From NCBI GenBank assembly GCA_902601475.1, contig CACKNK010000009.1, forward strand, positions 1 through 55,418: DNA of 55,418 nt, written 5' to 3'. The translations under genes were made by a program, and so were the position numbers. Shown piece after piece: positions 1-8,874 of the stretch; positions within the stretch are counted from its first letter, which is position 1; each line of letters begins with the position of its first letter. The notes beneath the pieces were generated by a model that saw nothing but the letters and a program-made list of their open reading frames with translations, did no database searches and had not been told where the DNA came from. This stretch comes from an uncultured SAR86 cluster bacterium (GTDB lineage: Bacteria > Pseudomonadota > Gammaproteobacteria > Magnimaribacterales > D2472).

Positions 1-212
1 GTTTTAAGTGCATTGATTAGAATTTCTGCACTTTTGTATTCTTGATAACCAACTTCAGCTAAATCCCAAATATCCATCGCAACATTTTCAAATGTTGATT
101 GGTGTTTTTTAATAGATTGATTTACTGAATTTTGTGAGGCATCTAGTGATGCAATAAATAGTGTTAAGAGACCAACACTGAGTCTTTGTACTTGATTGCT
201 TTTCCAACCCAT
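1..212 (-). CDS. M20-family amidohydrolase, N-terminal part (runs off the left edge)
   Basis: Only the first 70 codons are in the window. The ATG at 212 follows a strong Shine-Dalgarno (GAGGGA, 6 nt away) and lies inside the 3' end of the upstream thiolase-like gene, overlapping it by 49 nt, which suggests translational coupling. The protein starts with a hydrophobic signal-like segment (residues about 10-24). The mature start then reads IWDLAEVGYQEYKS, which is typical of the first strands of AbgB/HipO-type M20 amidohydrolases that cleave N-acyl amino acids or amide conjugates in the periplasm. The metal-binding residues lie outside the window, so substrate and activity cannot be judged. Confidence 0.75.
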   Translation of the reverse strand, partial: MGWKSNQVQRLSVGLLTLFIASLDASQNSVNQSIKKHQSTFENVAMDIWDLAEVGYQEYKSAEILINALK

Positions 213-1618
213 TCTTCTTCCCTCATGTTTTTTAAAATATCTGCTTCATTTGATGTTACAACTTTTCTTTTTCCTTGCAAATCCTCAATGTATATAACTG
301 CTTTCTCAGCAACTAATTGATCAAATAAAACTGTATAACCGATGACATGCCCATCACCAGACTCTAAAGAAGACATTTCTTTTGGAAGATCAATTTTTTT
401 GGCCTCCTCAGTAGTATCCAAATGTGTAAACTCATCTAATTTAATTCCTGACCAAAGACCAAAAGCCTGTTTTGTCATCATCCCTGAGATACCAGTTATT
501 AAAGCGATATTTTCTGGATTCTCTCGCAATAGAAGTAACGCCTGTACTGTGGCGTGAAGCATATAGTTATTCAGAGGTCCACCAGCAAATGGCATCCCGC
601 CGGTAATAGTTTTTGGAATTGAGGGATCTAGTTCAAGGACGTTCTCACATTGTTGGATAGCAACTGGGAAACAGCTATACAGGTCAACGATTGATGGGGG
701 CTTCCCGTAATTTGAAATCTTTTTATTTATATATGCTGCAGATAATTCCAATCCAGCAGAACTTACAAAGTTTGGTCTTTCAATAAGAGCGAGCATGTGG
801 TTAGTTTCAGATGAAGCCAATGGATACGATCTTTTATTTTTTGGGATCTTTAATTTATCAGCTATCTCTTCATCAATTATAATCATCGCTGACGCCTGAT
901 TAACATTCCATGAGGTGTTATGTAACTTATTGTATGGGTACGCAATTGGTTTATTTTTTGAAGAGGACTCACTAATTTCTTTCGGTTGATATTCTTTTTG
1001 ATTCCAAGCATGAGGATTTTTTGCAGCAATTTTAGAAAAATTTGCATACATACTTGATAAATAATCTTCATGCTCTTTTAAAGAGTGTTGTTTATGAACT
1101 CTCATAGCACTCTCAAGAACTGCATAATAACCAACTGCCATCAATCCAAGGGTTTCAGCTTCTTGAGGTCCATATAGATCATCTTTTGCTTTAACGTACA
1201 TATCTGGATTTGTATTTAGCTCCAGTTCTTTGAAGTCTTTTTTTTCCTTTAAAGCTGCAATCATTTTTGCTCTAGACTCACCACCAAGAATAAGGCCACC
1301 ACGAATTTCACCATTCTGGATTCTTAATGCAGCAGAGTTTATGAGGTGCTGTTGTAAAACTCCGATCTTATTAACACTTGTTTTTGCATGCTTAAAACCA
1401 TGCTTCTCTCCAATCCACTTACCTGGATCTCTATATGCCCAAAAACCCTTAGGTATATCAATGATGTCAATGTAGTCAGTAATTTTTGGGTTGCCACAAT
1501 CCTCAATAGCAGAGACCGTGGCTTCTTCCATCAAAATTAATGCTTCATCAAGCTCATCATATGCTCCATGTTGTTGAATTATTCCGAGACCAACAACGAC
1601 AGGTGTTTTTTTTCTCAT
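164..1618 (-). CDS. Thiolase-superfamily protein, TLP1/SCP2-thiolase-like with extra C-terminal domain
   Basis: The 484-residue protein has a thiolase fold signature: GGES at about 112-115, DLYSCFP at about 312-318 and GG-PFAGGP at about 340-348. The usual catalytic residues look replaced. No Cys stands near residue 90 where the thiolase nucleophile would be, the GHP histidine is GGP, and the C-terminal Cys loop reads GISGMMTK. At 484 residues it is about 90 longer than ordinary thiolases. The extra tail (residues about 415-480) resembles the added domain of mycobacterial thiolase-like proteins. Annotation pipelines will probably call it acetyl-CoA acetyltransferase. I infer an acyl-CoA binding or non-thiolytic role. 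It lies just before the M20 amidohydrolase on the same strand. Confidence 0.75.
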   Translation of the reverse strand: MRKKTPVVVGLGIIQQHGAYDELDEALILMEEATVSAIEDCGNPKITDYIDIIDIPKGFWAYRDPGKWIGEKHGFKHAKTSVNKIGVLQQHLINSAALRIQNGEIRGGLILGGESRAKMIAALKEKKDFKELELNTNPDMYVKAKDDLYGPQEAETLGLMAVGYYAVLESAMRVHKQHSLKEHEDYLSSMYANFSKIAAKNPHAWNQKEYQPKEISESSSKNKPIAYPYNKLHNTSWNVNQASAMIIIDEEIADKLKIPKNKRSYPLASSETNHMLALIERPNFVSSAGLELSAAYINKKISNYGKPPSIVDLYSCFPVAIQQCENVLELDPSIPKTITGGMPFAGGPLNNYMLHATVQALLLLRENPENIALITGISGMMTKQAFGLWSGIKLDEFTHLDTTEEAKKIDLPKEMSSLESGDGHVIGYTVLFDQLVAEKAVIYIEDLQGKRKVVTSNEADILKNMREEEWVGKAIKYKDSVLVS

Positions 1619-1709
1619 AAGTTCAAGAGATTAATTAAGCGAAGATATCTTGAAATCCTCTGTATAGCAACTAACCATAAAACAATTTAGAATAGCCAAT
1701 CTAAATATT

Positions 1710-1785
<76 letters not shown>

Positions 1786-1816
1786 AAATTATTAACAAAG
1801 AATATAATTGTTAAAA

Positions 1817-2635
1817 ATGCGTATTAAGTTAAATAATGCTTTTATTGCAGTCAGTCTAATCTTTGCAATTTCTGTTTCTTCAGAGGATCTAATCCCAAAC
1901 ATTAAATCTACAAAATCAAACGATATTAAATCTGTAATGTTTGTGGGACACAGTTTTTTTTATTACAACAATAGCCTCCATAACCACCTTGGAAAACTAA
2001 TTAAGGCTGATCCACAAATAGGCGATATTAAAAGGCGCTCAATTACTATCAACGGGTCTTCATTGTCTTGGCATAATGTTGAGAGTTATTTAAGTAATGA
2101 AAATATTGGCAGTTTTAAAATCGATGCCAACAAAGACAACTCATACATTGAATATGATGAGACCTCTGTAGATGCAGTAATAATGGCTGATTGCAGTCTT
2201 TGCGCAATTCACCCAAAGACCAAAGAAGCCTTTTATGGTTACATTGCAAAACATTCAAAAACTATTAGAAAAAATAAAGCAGAGCCCATACTTTTTATGA
2301 CCTGGGGCTATAAAAATAAACCCACAATGTATAAAAAACTTAAAAAGGAATTTTTAAAAGTAGCGAATTTGAATAATCTACTTCTTATTCCAGCTGGAGA
2401 AGCATTTGATCTTGGAAATAAGTCTCATCCAGAAATTAATTTATACACCAGCGATAACAGGCATCCCTCAGAAGAGGGCACCTACCTTGCCGCAAGTGTT
2501 GTATTTGCAACTCTATTTGGGCGCAGTACCGAAGGTAATTTAGGAATTGGTAATATTGAGCCATCCGTTGCAATCAAACTTCAGAGGATAGCCGACAAAA
2601 CAGTTTCTGAATTTTTTAATATACAATTAAAATGA
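1817..2635 (+). CDS. Secreted SGNH/GDSL-type hydrolase
   Basis: After a signal peptide (residues about 1-22 from the ATG), the protein has the block I nucleophile motif as VGHSF followed by aromatic and Asn residues. Near the end it has DNRHPS, the Asp-x-x-His pair of block V. This is the layout of SGNH esterases/lipases that act on acyl or acetyl esters in the periplasm or outside the cell. A TTG at 1808 would add three residues (M-L-K); the ATG at 1817 is preferred, and neither has a clear Shine-Dalgarno. The substrate is unknown. The gene ends 4 nt before alanine dehydrogenase and is probably co-transcribed with it. Confidence 0.7.
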   Translation: MRIKLNNAFIAVSLIFAISVSSEDLIPNIKSTKSNDIKSVMFVGHSFFYYNNSLHNHLGKLIKADPQIGDIKRRSITINGSSLSWHNVESYLSNENIGSFKIDANKDNSYIEYDETSVDAVIMADCSLCAIHPKTKEAFYGYIAKHSKTIRKNKAEPILFMTWGYKNKPTMYKKLKKEFLKVANLNNLLLIPAGEAFDLGNKSHPEINLYTSDNRHPSEEGTYLAASVVFATLFGRSTEGNLGIGNIEPSVAIKLQRIADKTVSEFFNIQLK

Positions 2636-2639
2636 AATA

Positions 2640-3725
2640 ATGATCATCGGGGTTCCTAAAGAGGTTAAAAATAATGAATACAGGGTCGGCTTGACTCCTG
2701 AGTCGAGTATGGCTCTTTGCAAAGAGGGGCATGAGGTATTAATTCAGTCAGATGCTGGCAGCTCAATAGGTTTTAGTAATCAAGATTACATTGATTCAGG
2801 GGCCAAAATAATTGATGAAGCCGAGGAAGTTTTTGATAAATCAAATCTTATAATTAAAGTTAAGGAACCCATTGAACAGGAACTTGAATATCTTCATGAA
2901 GACTTAACATTGTTTACTTACCTACATCTTGCTGGAAATCCCGAAAGTGCAAAGAAGATTGTAAATACAGGTGTTACCGGTATCGCTTATGAGACTGTTA
3001 CTGACGAGAACAATACTTTGCCATTGCTGGCCCCAATGAGCGAAATCGCAGGACAAATAAGTATAGTAGTAGGCTCATATAATTTACTTAAGCACAACCA
3101 TGGAAAAGGAGTTTTGCTTGGATCATTTCAAAATTTAGATTCAAGAGTTGTCACTGTAATTGGTGGGGGAGTCGCTGGCACTCAAGCCATTGAGAAAGCG
3201 ATTGATAATAAAGCTTTGGTAAATGTCATTGATTTATCTATAGATAAATTGAATTCCCTAAAGGCAAAATACGGTGAAGATAATATTAATTACATTCAAT
3301 CATCATCTGAAGCTATCTTTGAAAGCATTAAAAAATCTGATTTAGTGGTGGGATCGGTGTATGTGATTGGAAAAGAAGCTCCCAAGATTATAACTAGGGA
3401 AATGATTGGTGAAATGTCACCAGGGACTGTAATGGTAGATATTTCTATTGATCAAGGTGGGTGCTTTGAGACCAGCAAACCGACTACTCATGATGAACCT
3501 ACATTCTTAGTAGATGATGTTGTTCACTATTGCGTTACTAATATGCCAGGTGCAGTCCCTTTAACTGCTTCACTTGCTTTAAATAAAGCTACTTTGCCTT
3601 ACATAAAATTACTAGCAAATTTAGGCGTTGAAGAGGCTTTAAATCAAAATGCAGGCTTACAGAATGGTCTCAATATTTCAAAAGGTGAAATTAAGCATCA
3701 AGCAGTCAGTGAAGCATTAAGTTGA
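2640..3725 (+). CDS. ald: Alanine dehydrogenase
   Basis: This cytoplasmic enzyme interconverts L-alanine and pyruvate plus ammonia with NAD. The sequence shows the family hallmarks at their usual positions: N-terminal GVPKE, Arg in EYRVGLTP (residue 15), catalytic Lys75 in KVKEP, His96 in YLHLAGN, the Rossmann loop GGGVAG at 175-180, and the DISIDQGG segment near 267-274 that carries the catalytic Asp. Its length of 361 residues is normal. The ATG at 2640 overlaps no gene. The neighbouring oxidoreductase gene is convergent and its stop lies 2 nt away. Confidence 0.95.
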   Translation: MIIGVPKEVKNNEYRVGLTPESSMALCKEGHEVLIQSDAGSSIGFSNQDYIDSGAKIIDEAEEVFDKSNLIIKVKEPIEQELEYLHEDLTLFTYLHLAGNPESAKKIVNTGVTGIAYETVTDENNTLPLLAPMSEIAGQISIVVGSYNLLKHNHGKGVLLGSFQNLDSRVVTVIGGGVAGTQAIEKAIDNKALVNVIDLSIDKLNSLKAKYGEDNINYIQSSSEAIFESIKKSDLVVGSVYVIGKEAPKIITREMIGEMSPGTVMVDISIDQGGCFETSKPTTHDEPTFLVDDVVHYCVTNMPGAVPLTASLALNKATLPYIKLLANLGVEEALNQNAGLQNGLNISKGEIKHQAVSEALS

Positions 3726-3726
3726 T

Positions 3727-5853
3727 TTAAACAATCTCCTTTACTGCTATACGAGCATCAGATATTGCTCCCTCGATGTATCCGACCGAGGTGCAATCTC
3801 CTATCATAGAAACATTAAAATTATTTTCTATCAGTTCATGAGCAAACTCATTATTGGGCTCAGTTCCCATAGCTATGATGACCTGATTTGCTGTGATTGA
3901 TTGGGGAGACCCATCAAGTTCAAAATTTACGTCAGAGCTAGAGATCTTAATATCTTTTGCATTCTTAATAATATTAACTCCGTGAGATTTAAGAAGATGT
4001 ATTACTCTAGATCTTCTTACAATACTTAAATTAGGACCCAAGTCATTGCTTGGCTCTACAACAGTAACCTTTTTACCTCTTTCAGTTAGAAATTCCGCTA
4101 GTTCTAAACCAACTAGATCGCCACCAATAATCACAAGCTCTTTTTTAAGAGGCATCCAGAATTTACTAAGGATTCTTAAGGTGGATATATTTCTTAAGAG
4201 TTGAGAAAAGTTCCCAGCTTTTAAGACTAGCCTTGAAAGAATATTTAGTTTTTTTTCAGCTTCACTGTTACTTGAAATCAATAAAGACTTTAACTCCTCT
4301 CCATCAAAGACATGCCCTAATTCTTTACCAGGAATTTGCGGTGCATTTCTTTTAGCTCCGGTTGCAAAAAGTACATGATCAGGAGATATCTTTTTTAATA
4401 CTTCTAAATTTGCCTTAGTTTTAGTTTTAATGTTTATTCCAAGATGTTTAAGACTATTTTTTAAATAAGTAATCAATGCCTGATTGGGTTCATATGCAAG
4501 TGAGGCAACTCTTAAAGTACCACCAACATCTTTTTCCTTTTCTAAGACCGTAACCTCATGACCTCGTTCACCAAGAATTCTTGCTGACTCCATCCCTGCA
4601 GGCCCTGAGCCAATAACTACAATGTTTTTCTTTTCATTAGATTTTGAATACAGATCTTTATCTTCAAATTCTCTACCCATAGAGGAATTGACAGAGCAAC
4701 ACATAGGCTGATTTATAAAAATTTTGCTTACGCAAACGTAACAATATATACAAGGCCTAATCAACGACTCTTGATTGTCTTGTAGCTTTTGGGGAAGAAA
4801 CGGATCAGCAAGAAGCTTTCGCCCCATCACAACAAAATCAAAATCATTATTTTTTAAACCTGATTCAGCTACATCTAAATCAATTCTCCCAACAGCCAAG
4901 ATAGGAATTGAGCAATGAGCTTTAGCAAGTTTTGCAAATTTAATAAACCCACCTGGTTCATGAACAAGAGGAGCTTCCGTAAAGGCAATTCCTTTAGCAG
5001 GATTTCCATAAGCACTAACATCAAGTGCATCTGCTCCAGCTTCCTCAGCAAGTTTTATAGTAACGAGGAAATCATCAGTTGAGATTCCGCCCTCAACTCT
5101 ATATTCAAATGCATCAAGGCGAACAATTACTGGTATAGAACTAGGAATGGAAGATTTAATTTTTGAAATTATCTCTGCCAATAATCGTGCTCTATTTTCT
5201 GCACTTCCTCCATACTCATCTGTTCTTCTGTTTACTGCGGGTGATAAAAAGCTAGAGATTAGATAGCCATGTCCAGCGTGGATTTCAATGGCATCAAAAC
5301 CTGACTCGACTGCTCTTTTGGCCGCGGAAACAAAGTGTTCAATCTCGTCTTTAATTTCATCAGTTGTAAGTTCATGATACCTAGGACCTTTACCATCAGG
5401 GCCTGCAGCTTTAATGAAGTTCATTATCTCTGCTTCAGTCAGGAGTCCAAACATGTCACTTGGATGCATTTTGGGGATGGATGGAACTGGAATTTCCCGG
5501 CCTGCAACAACATCTTCCTGAGAAATTTTTCCACTATGATTTAATTGCGCTGCAATTTTGGTACCGTATTGGTGAACTCTTGATGTAAGGTCTTGTAAGT
5601 CTGGAATGAATCTATCCTCAGAATACCCAATCATATTTGGCATTGAGGATCCTGCAGGCCAACTCACCGCAGATGTCTCTAAGATAATTAATCCTACACC
5701 CCCTTTGGCTCTTTCTTCGTAATAAGCCTTTAATCTTTCGCTTGCATGACCATCTTCAGAAGCGAAATTGGATCCCATTGGGGCCATCACAATTTTGTTT
5801 TTTAATTGCATATCTCCAATGGAGGAGCTTTTAAGAAGGTTTGTGTAATGCAT
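3727..5853 (-). CDS. FMN/FAD/4Fe-4S flavin oxidoreductase (2,4-dienoyl-CoA reductase / trimethylamine dehydrogenase type)
   Basis: The 708-residue protein has an N-terminal old-yellow-enzyme TIM barrel (about 1-365), a cysteine cluster (C368, C371, C374, then C385 or C386), an FAD-binding segment (GSGPAG at 415-420) and a second dinucleotide fold (IIGGDLVGLELAEF). The cluster spacing C-x2-C-x2-C is that of trimethylamine dehydrogenase rather than the C-x2-C-x3-C of E. coli FadH. The substrate barrel has an insertion at about 125-165. Such proteins reduce conjugated enoyl-CoAs, enones or bile-acid-like rings. In this setting, near KshA-like and P450 genes, an enoyl or steroid-type substrate is plausible but inferred. 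Confidence 0.85.
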   Translation of the reverse strand: MHYTNLLKSSSIGDMQLKNKIVMAPMGSNFASEDGHASERLKAYYEERAKGGVGLIILETSAVSWPAGSSMPNMIGYSEDRFIPDLQDLTSRVHQYGTKIAAQLNHSGKISQEDVVAGREIPVPSIPKMHPSDMFGLLTEAEIMNFIKAAGPDGKGPRYHELTTDEIKDEIEHFVSAAKRAVESGFDAIEIHAGHGYLISSFLSPAVNRRTDEYGGSAENRARLLAEIISKIKSSIPSSIPVIVRLDAFEYRVEGGISTDDFLVTIKLAEEAGADALDVSAYGNPAKGIAFTEAPLVHEPGGFIKFAKLAKAHCSIPILAVGRIDLDVAESGLKNNDFDFVVMGRKLLADPFLPQKLQDNQESLIRPCIYCYVCVSKIFINQPMCCSVNSSMGREFEDKDLYSKSNEKKNIVVIGSGPAGMESARILGERGHEVTVLEKEKDVGGTLRVASLAYEPNQALITYLKNSLKHLGINIKTKTKANLEVLKKISPDHVLFATGAKRNAPQIPGKELGHVFDGEELKSLLISSNSEAEKKLNILSRLVLKAGNFSQLLRNISTLRILSKFWMPLKKELVIIGGDLVGLELAEFLTERGKKVTVVEPSNDLGPNLSIVRRSRVIHLLKSHGVNIIKNAKDIKISSSDVNFELDGSPQSITANQVIIAMGTEPNNEFAHELIENNFNVSMIGDCTSVGYIEGAISDARIAVKEIV

Positions 5854-5914
5854 ATCTTTTACTTAGTGCATTAAAAATTATAGCCTATAGGACTAACTAT
5901 TTAGGACAACTATT

Positions 5915-6460
5915 ATGGAAGATTTAAACAAAGAAATAAGAGCATTAATTGATAAAGAAGCGATCAGAGAGCTTGTAAATCTTTACTGTCAGGCAGCTGA
6001 TAGGCATGATCATGGACTCATGCGGTCTCTATATCATGAAGATGCTGAGGATGATCACGGTTCATTTTTTAGAGGTAAAGCCATGGAGTTCATTGATATG
6101 CTTCCAGAAATACAAAGCAATATGGCAATCCTTCATCACAACGTAACCACCCACAACATTAAGTTAAACGGCAACAAGGCAGAAGGAGAAACTTATATTA
6201 TTGCTTTTCACAAAGTAAAAGATGAAGCTCAAGGATATGATGTTCTTATTGGGGGCAGATATTTTGATAAATATGAAAAAAGAAAAGGAGTTTGGAAGTT
6301 CTCTAAAAGGGTGGTGGATGCAGATTGGGTTTATGTAAACGAACCCTCAGAAGTTAATCTTGAGCATCCGATGATTCAAGGAGCAAATATTGGAACCTCC
6401 GACCCGACAGATCCTTTATATTTGCATTTAAAAAGCTTTAGAAGGGAACTCAGGACTTAA
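5915..6460 (+). CDS. SnoaL-like (NTF2-fold) protein
   Basis: This 181-residue protein has the SnoaL_4-type start (IRALIDKEAIRELVNLYC, then a D-x-HD stretch), an alpha+beta cone fold, and a Trp-rich last strand. Relatives include small isomerases, dehydratases and ring-hydroxylating dioxygenase small subunits; most remain unassigned. The His-Asp pairs at residues about 29-33 and 46-49 could form an acid-base pocket. An AGGA ribosome site precedes the ATG. Its last 4 bases overlap the convergent tdk stop. No specific reaction can be claimed, but the surrounding catabolic genes fit a ring-compound pathway. Confidence 0.7.
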   Translation: MEDLNKEIRALIDKEAIRELVNLYCQAADRHDHGLMRSLYHEDAEDDHGSFFRGKAMEFIDMLPEIQSNMAILHHNVTTHNIKLNGNKAEGETYIIAFHKVKDEAQGYDVLIGGRYFDKYEKRKGVWKFSKRVVDADWVYVNEPSEVNLEHPMIQGANIGTSDPTDPLYLHLKSFRRELRT

Positions 6461-7038
6461 ATTAAGTTAGTTAACTCTCTAAAGTGTTTTCTGCAGTAGA
6501 CTTTGTAGGTATCATTTCCGCCGATCTGAATTTTTTTACCTGCAGTAATCACCTTACCAGATTCATCCAGTCGAACTACCATAGTTGCTTTTCTGCCACA
6601 GTCACATACAGTTTTTAGCTCGATCAGATTATCTGCTAGCGCAAGCAATTCTGAGCTACCCTCAAAAAGCTCTCCTCTAAAATCAGTTCTGATTCCATAA
6701 CACATCGATGGGATATTAAGAGTATCGCTTATCTTGCAAATTTGCCTAACCTGATCTTTTGTAAGAAATTGAACTTCATCAATCAATATTGCATCAACCT
6801 TTTTTTCGTTTTTGCGGTTCTGAACATAGTCAAAAAAATCAAAACTCGTATCTACTGAGATTGCATCAGCAATCAGACCAATTCTAGAGTGAATCTTATT
6901 TTTATTTGCATCTGCATCTACCTTAGGAAGAAAGAGTAATGTATCCATGCCTCTTTCATTGTAGTTATAGTTTGATTGAAGAAGGGCAGTAGATTTACCC
7001 GCATTCATGGTTGAATAAAAAAAATGAACTTTTGCCAA
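6457..7038 (-). CDS. tdk: Thymidine kinase
   Basis: This enzyme phosphorylates thymidine to dTMP with ATP in nucleotide salvage. The protein matches E. coli Tdk along its length: P-loop MNAGKST near residue 11, YNYNERGMDT, Walker B-like ILIDEVQFL, CYGIRTDFRGELFEGS (lasso/substrate loop), and the zinc ligands in CDCGRK and YCRKHF. The only start that keeps the first strand before the P-loop is TTG at 7038, 3 nt after the KshA-like stop, so the two genes are probably coupled. Its presence among catabolic genes looks incidental. Confidence 0.95.
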   Translation of the reverse strand: MAKVHFFYSTMNAGKSTALLQSNYNYNERGMDTLLFLPKVDADANKNKIHSRIGLIADAISVDTSFDFFDYVQNRKNEKKVDAILIDEVQFLTKDQVRQICKISDTLNIPSMCYGIRTDFRGELFEGSSELLALADNLIELKTVCDCGRKATMVVRLDESGKVITAGKKIQIGGNDTYKVYCRKHFRELTNLI

Positions 7039-7041
7039 GGT

Positions 7042-8046
7042 TTATGCAGTATCTGGAATCTCAGAGTAAAACTGACTTACCCATTTTCTAAATTTATTTA
7101 TTGGCCCATCTCCATCACATAGAATTGGATTTGCCACATAGCTCTTGTTATCCCATATTGGCATGTCATCTAAGACACCATTCGCAATCCCATCAATGAT
7201 TGCCATACCAACCTCATCTTCAATATCTTTTGAGACTCGCATTGACCACCTTAGAATTGAATTTTTATTATCAACCGGACATGAAGCATTAACCATAATG
7301 AATTCACCGCCACTTGGAGGTAAATTCACCATGCGAAGACCTACACAACCTAACCCCCAGGACTCTCTTGTAAAGGTTGTTGTAAACATACCTTGGTCCT
7401 CAACTTTAAATTCTTCGGAGACACTATCATTGTTTGGATCCATCAATGTCTCTGCAATCGTTTTTCGATAAATACCATCTACGATTGCCTCAGTTTCAGG
7501 GAGGGATGGAGAGCCATGCACTTTTGGAAAGTGAGCTTGATCCACATCATTTTCTGCAATTTCCTGAAGTACGGTATTAATTTTGTACTCATAGTTGTAG
7601 ACCTTCCCCCATTTGTCATCATCGCCATTAAATCCATCAAGCATTGGTAGCTCAAAGTAAGGTTCTTCTTTTAACAAGTGGTGCCATGCCCAAATAAAGC
7701 CATTTACTTCTTTGGTTGGGTAATGATAAATCTGAGTTTCTTTAGCCTTTGGTGGAAAATTTTTTGCATAAGGTATCTCTGCGCAAGTACCATCCTTATT
7801 CCAACGCCATGCATGAAAGGGACACTCAATGGTTTCACCCTTAACACAACCCCCTTCACCAAGATGAGCACCCAGATGAGGGCAAAAAGCATCTAAAACA
7901 GTGGCTTCACCACTTTCAGTTCTAAAAGCAACAACTTGATTGTCACAAAACTTTAAAGACTTAACTTCACCAGGCTTAATTTCATCAGATCGACTGATAC
8001 AAAACCAACCATTTGGCATTGGGAATGGAAATTCTTGTTTGGGCAT
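7042..8046 (-). CDS. Rieske non-heme iron oxygenase, KshA-like (3-ketosteroid 9-alpha-hydroxylase type)
   Basis: The N-terminal Rieske domain shows C55-x-H57 in CPHLGAH and C75-x2-H78 in CPFHAWRW, the 2Fe-2S ligands. The catalytic iron site is visible as D-V-D-Q-A-H-F-P-K-V-H (about 167-177), the D-x2-H-x4-H arrangement. Length (334) and sequence resemble the oxygenase component of 3-ketosteroid 9-alpha-hydroxylase, although cholesterol desaturase (DAF-36) relatives share these motifs. A reductase partner is needed and none is adjacent. AAAGGA precedes the ATG by 8 nt. The gene diverges from the acetoacetate decarboxylase-family gene. The steroid substrate is inferred from family and context. 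Confidence 0.82.
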   Translation of the reverse strand: MPKQEFPFPMPNGWFCISRSDEIKPGEVKSLKFCDNQVVAFRTESGEATVLDAFCPHLGAHLGEGGCVKGETIECPFHAWRWNKDGTCAEIPYAKNFPPKAKETQIYHYPTKEVNGFIWAWHHLLKEEPYFELPMLDGFNGDDDKWGKVYNYEYKINTVLQEIAENDVDQAHFPKVHGSPSLPETEAIVDGIYRKTIAETLMDPNNDSVSEEFKVEDQGMFTTTFTRESWGLGCVGLRMVNLPPSGGEFIMVNASCPVDNKNSILRWSMRVSKDIEDEVGMAIIDGIANGVLDDMPIWDNKSYVANPILCDGDGPINKFRKWVSQFYSEIPDTA

Positions 8047-8105
8047 ATTTAAATTCCTTTAAATTATTGGTTATGATATCAGTTAATACAAAAAGGATAA
8101 AAGAT

Positions 8106-8870
8106 ATGGGAACATTAAGATATGTAAAAACACCAGCTGAACTTCAAGAAGCAGCTGAAAATAATCTAGAGTTTTTTGATGCAACAATGCAAGCCGTTAA
8201 AGTTTTTTATAAAACTACACCAGGTCTAATTGAGCAACTTATCCCAGCCCCATTAACTGTTGCTGATGACCCAATGGTAAGAATTGTAATGTCTCGAGTA
8301 TTCGTTGACTTGCATGATGGTCTTGAGTTTGGTGCCGCTACATTTGGTGTCAACTGTAAATACAAAGACATTGAAGGCATATATGAAATTACAATGCCGA
8401 TGGAAGGGGAAGGTGTTGTTGTGGGTGGAAGAGAGACTTATGGTGAGCCTAAAAAGATTGCAAATGTCGAAGCAAACAAAGATGGAGATTCATGTCATGC
8501 GAGCGTTGAAAGGCATGGCATTAAATACATTGAATTTAATGGAAGCGTAAAGGATGAAGCTGAAACCTCATCGTTCACTGATCAAGTTTTTTGTTTTAAA
8601 GTGTTCCCATCATGTGAGCAAAATAAAGTTTGCGATCAAAATCCATTGCTTGTCAAAATTGATATGCACCGAAAGCAAACAGTTAATTTGAATCTCGATG
8701 GCGAGCTGACCTTGCGAGAATCTCCTGTTGATCCAGTTGTAGACCTTCCGGTTGAAGAGATGGTATCAATGACATGGGAGGAGGGCTCATCTTCAAGTAA
8801 TGCATCTGTGATGCAAGAAGTTGACCCTATGGGCTACATTCCATTCATGCATTCAAGATACGACGGCTAA
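8106..8870 (+). CDS. Acetoacetate decarboxylase-family protein
   Basis: The 254-residue protein carries the ADC-family core GGRETYGEPKK around residues 110-120, with the paired lysines in the place of the Schiff-base lysine. I start it at the ATG at 8106, which has AAGGA about 9 nt upstream. An in-frame ATG at 8013 would add 31 residues, run into the divergent KshA-like gene and match nothing. Family members decarboxylate acetoacetate or act as aldolase/dehydratases on longer keto acids. Next to a KshA-like oxygenase and an SDR it probably handles a ring-cleavage or side-chain keto acid. The SDR begins 4 nt after its stop. Confidence 0.8.
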   Translation: MGTLRYVKTPAELQEAAENNLEFFDATMQAVKVFYKTTPGLIEQLIPAPLTVADDPMVRIVMSRVFVDLHDGLEFGAATFGVNCKYKDIEGIYEITMPMEGEGVVVGGRETYGEPKKIANVEANKDGDSCHASVERHGIKYIEFNGSVKDEAETSSFTDQVFCFKVFPSCEQNKVCDQNPLLVKIDMHRKQTVNLNLDGELTLRESPVDPVVDLPVEEMVSMTWEEGSSSSNASVMQEVDPMGYIPFMHSRYDG

Positions 8871-8874
8871 TTAA

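Noticed and set aside
8013-8105. Upstream start for the ADC-family gene
   Set aside because: The extra 31 residues overlap the KshA-like gene, lack homology and have no ribosome site; the ATG at 8106 has AAGGA.
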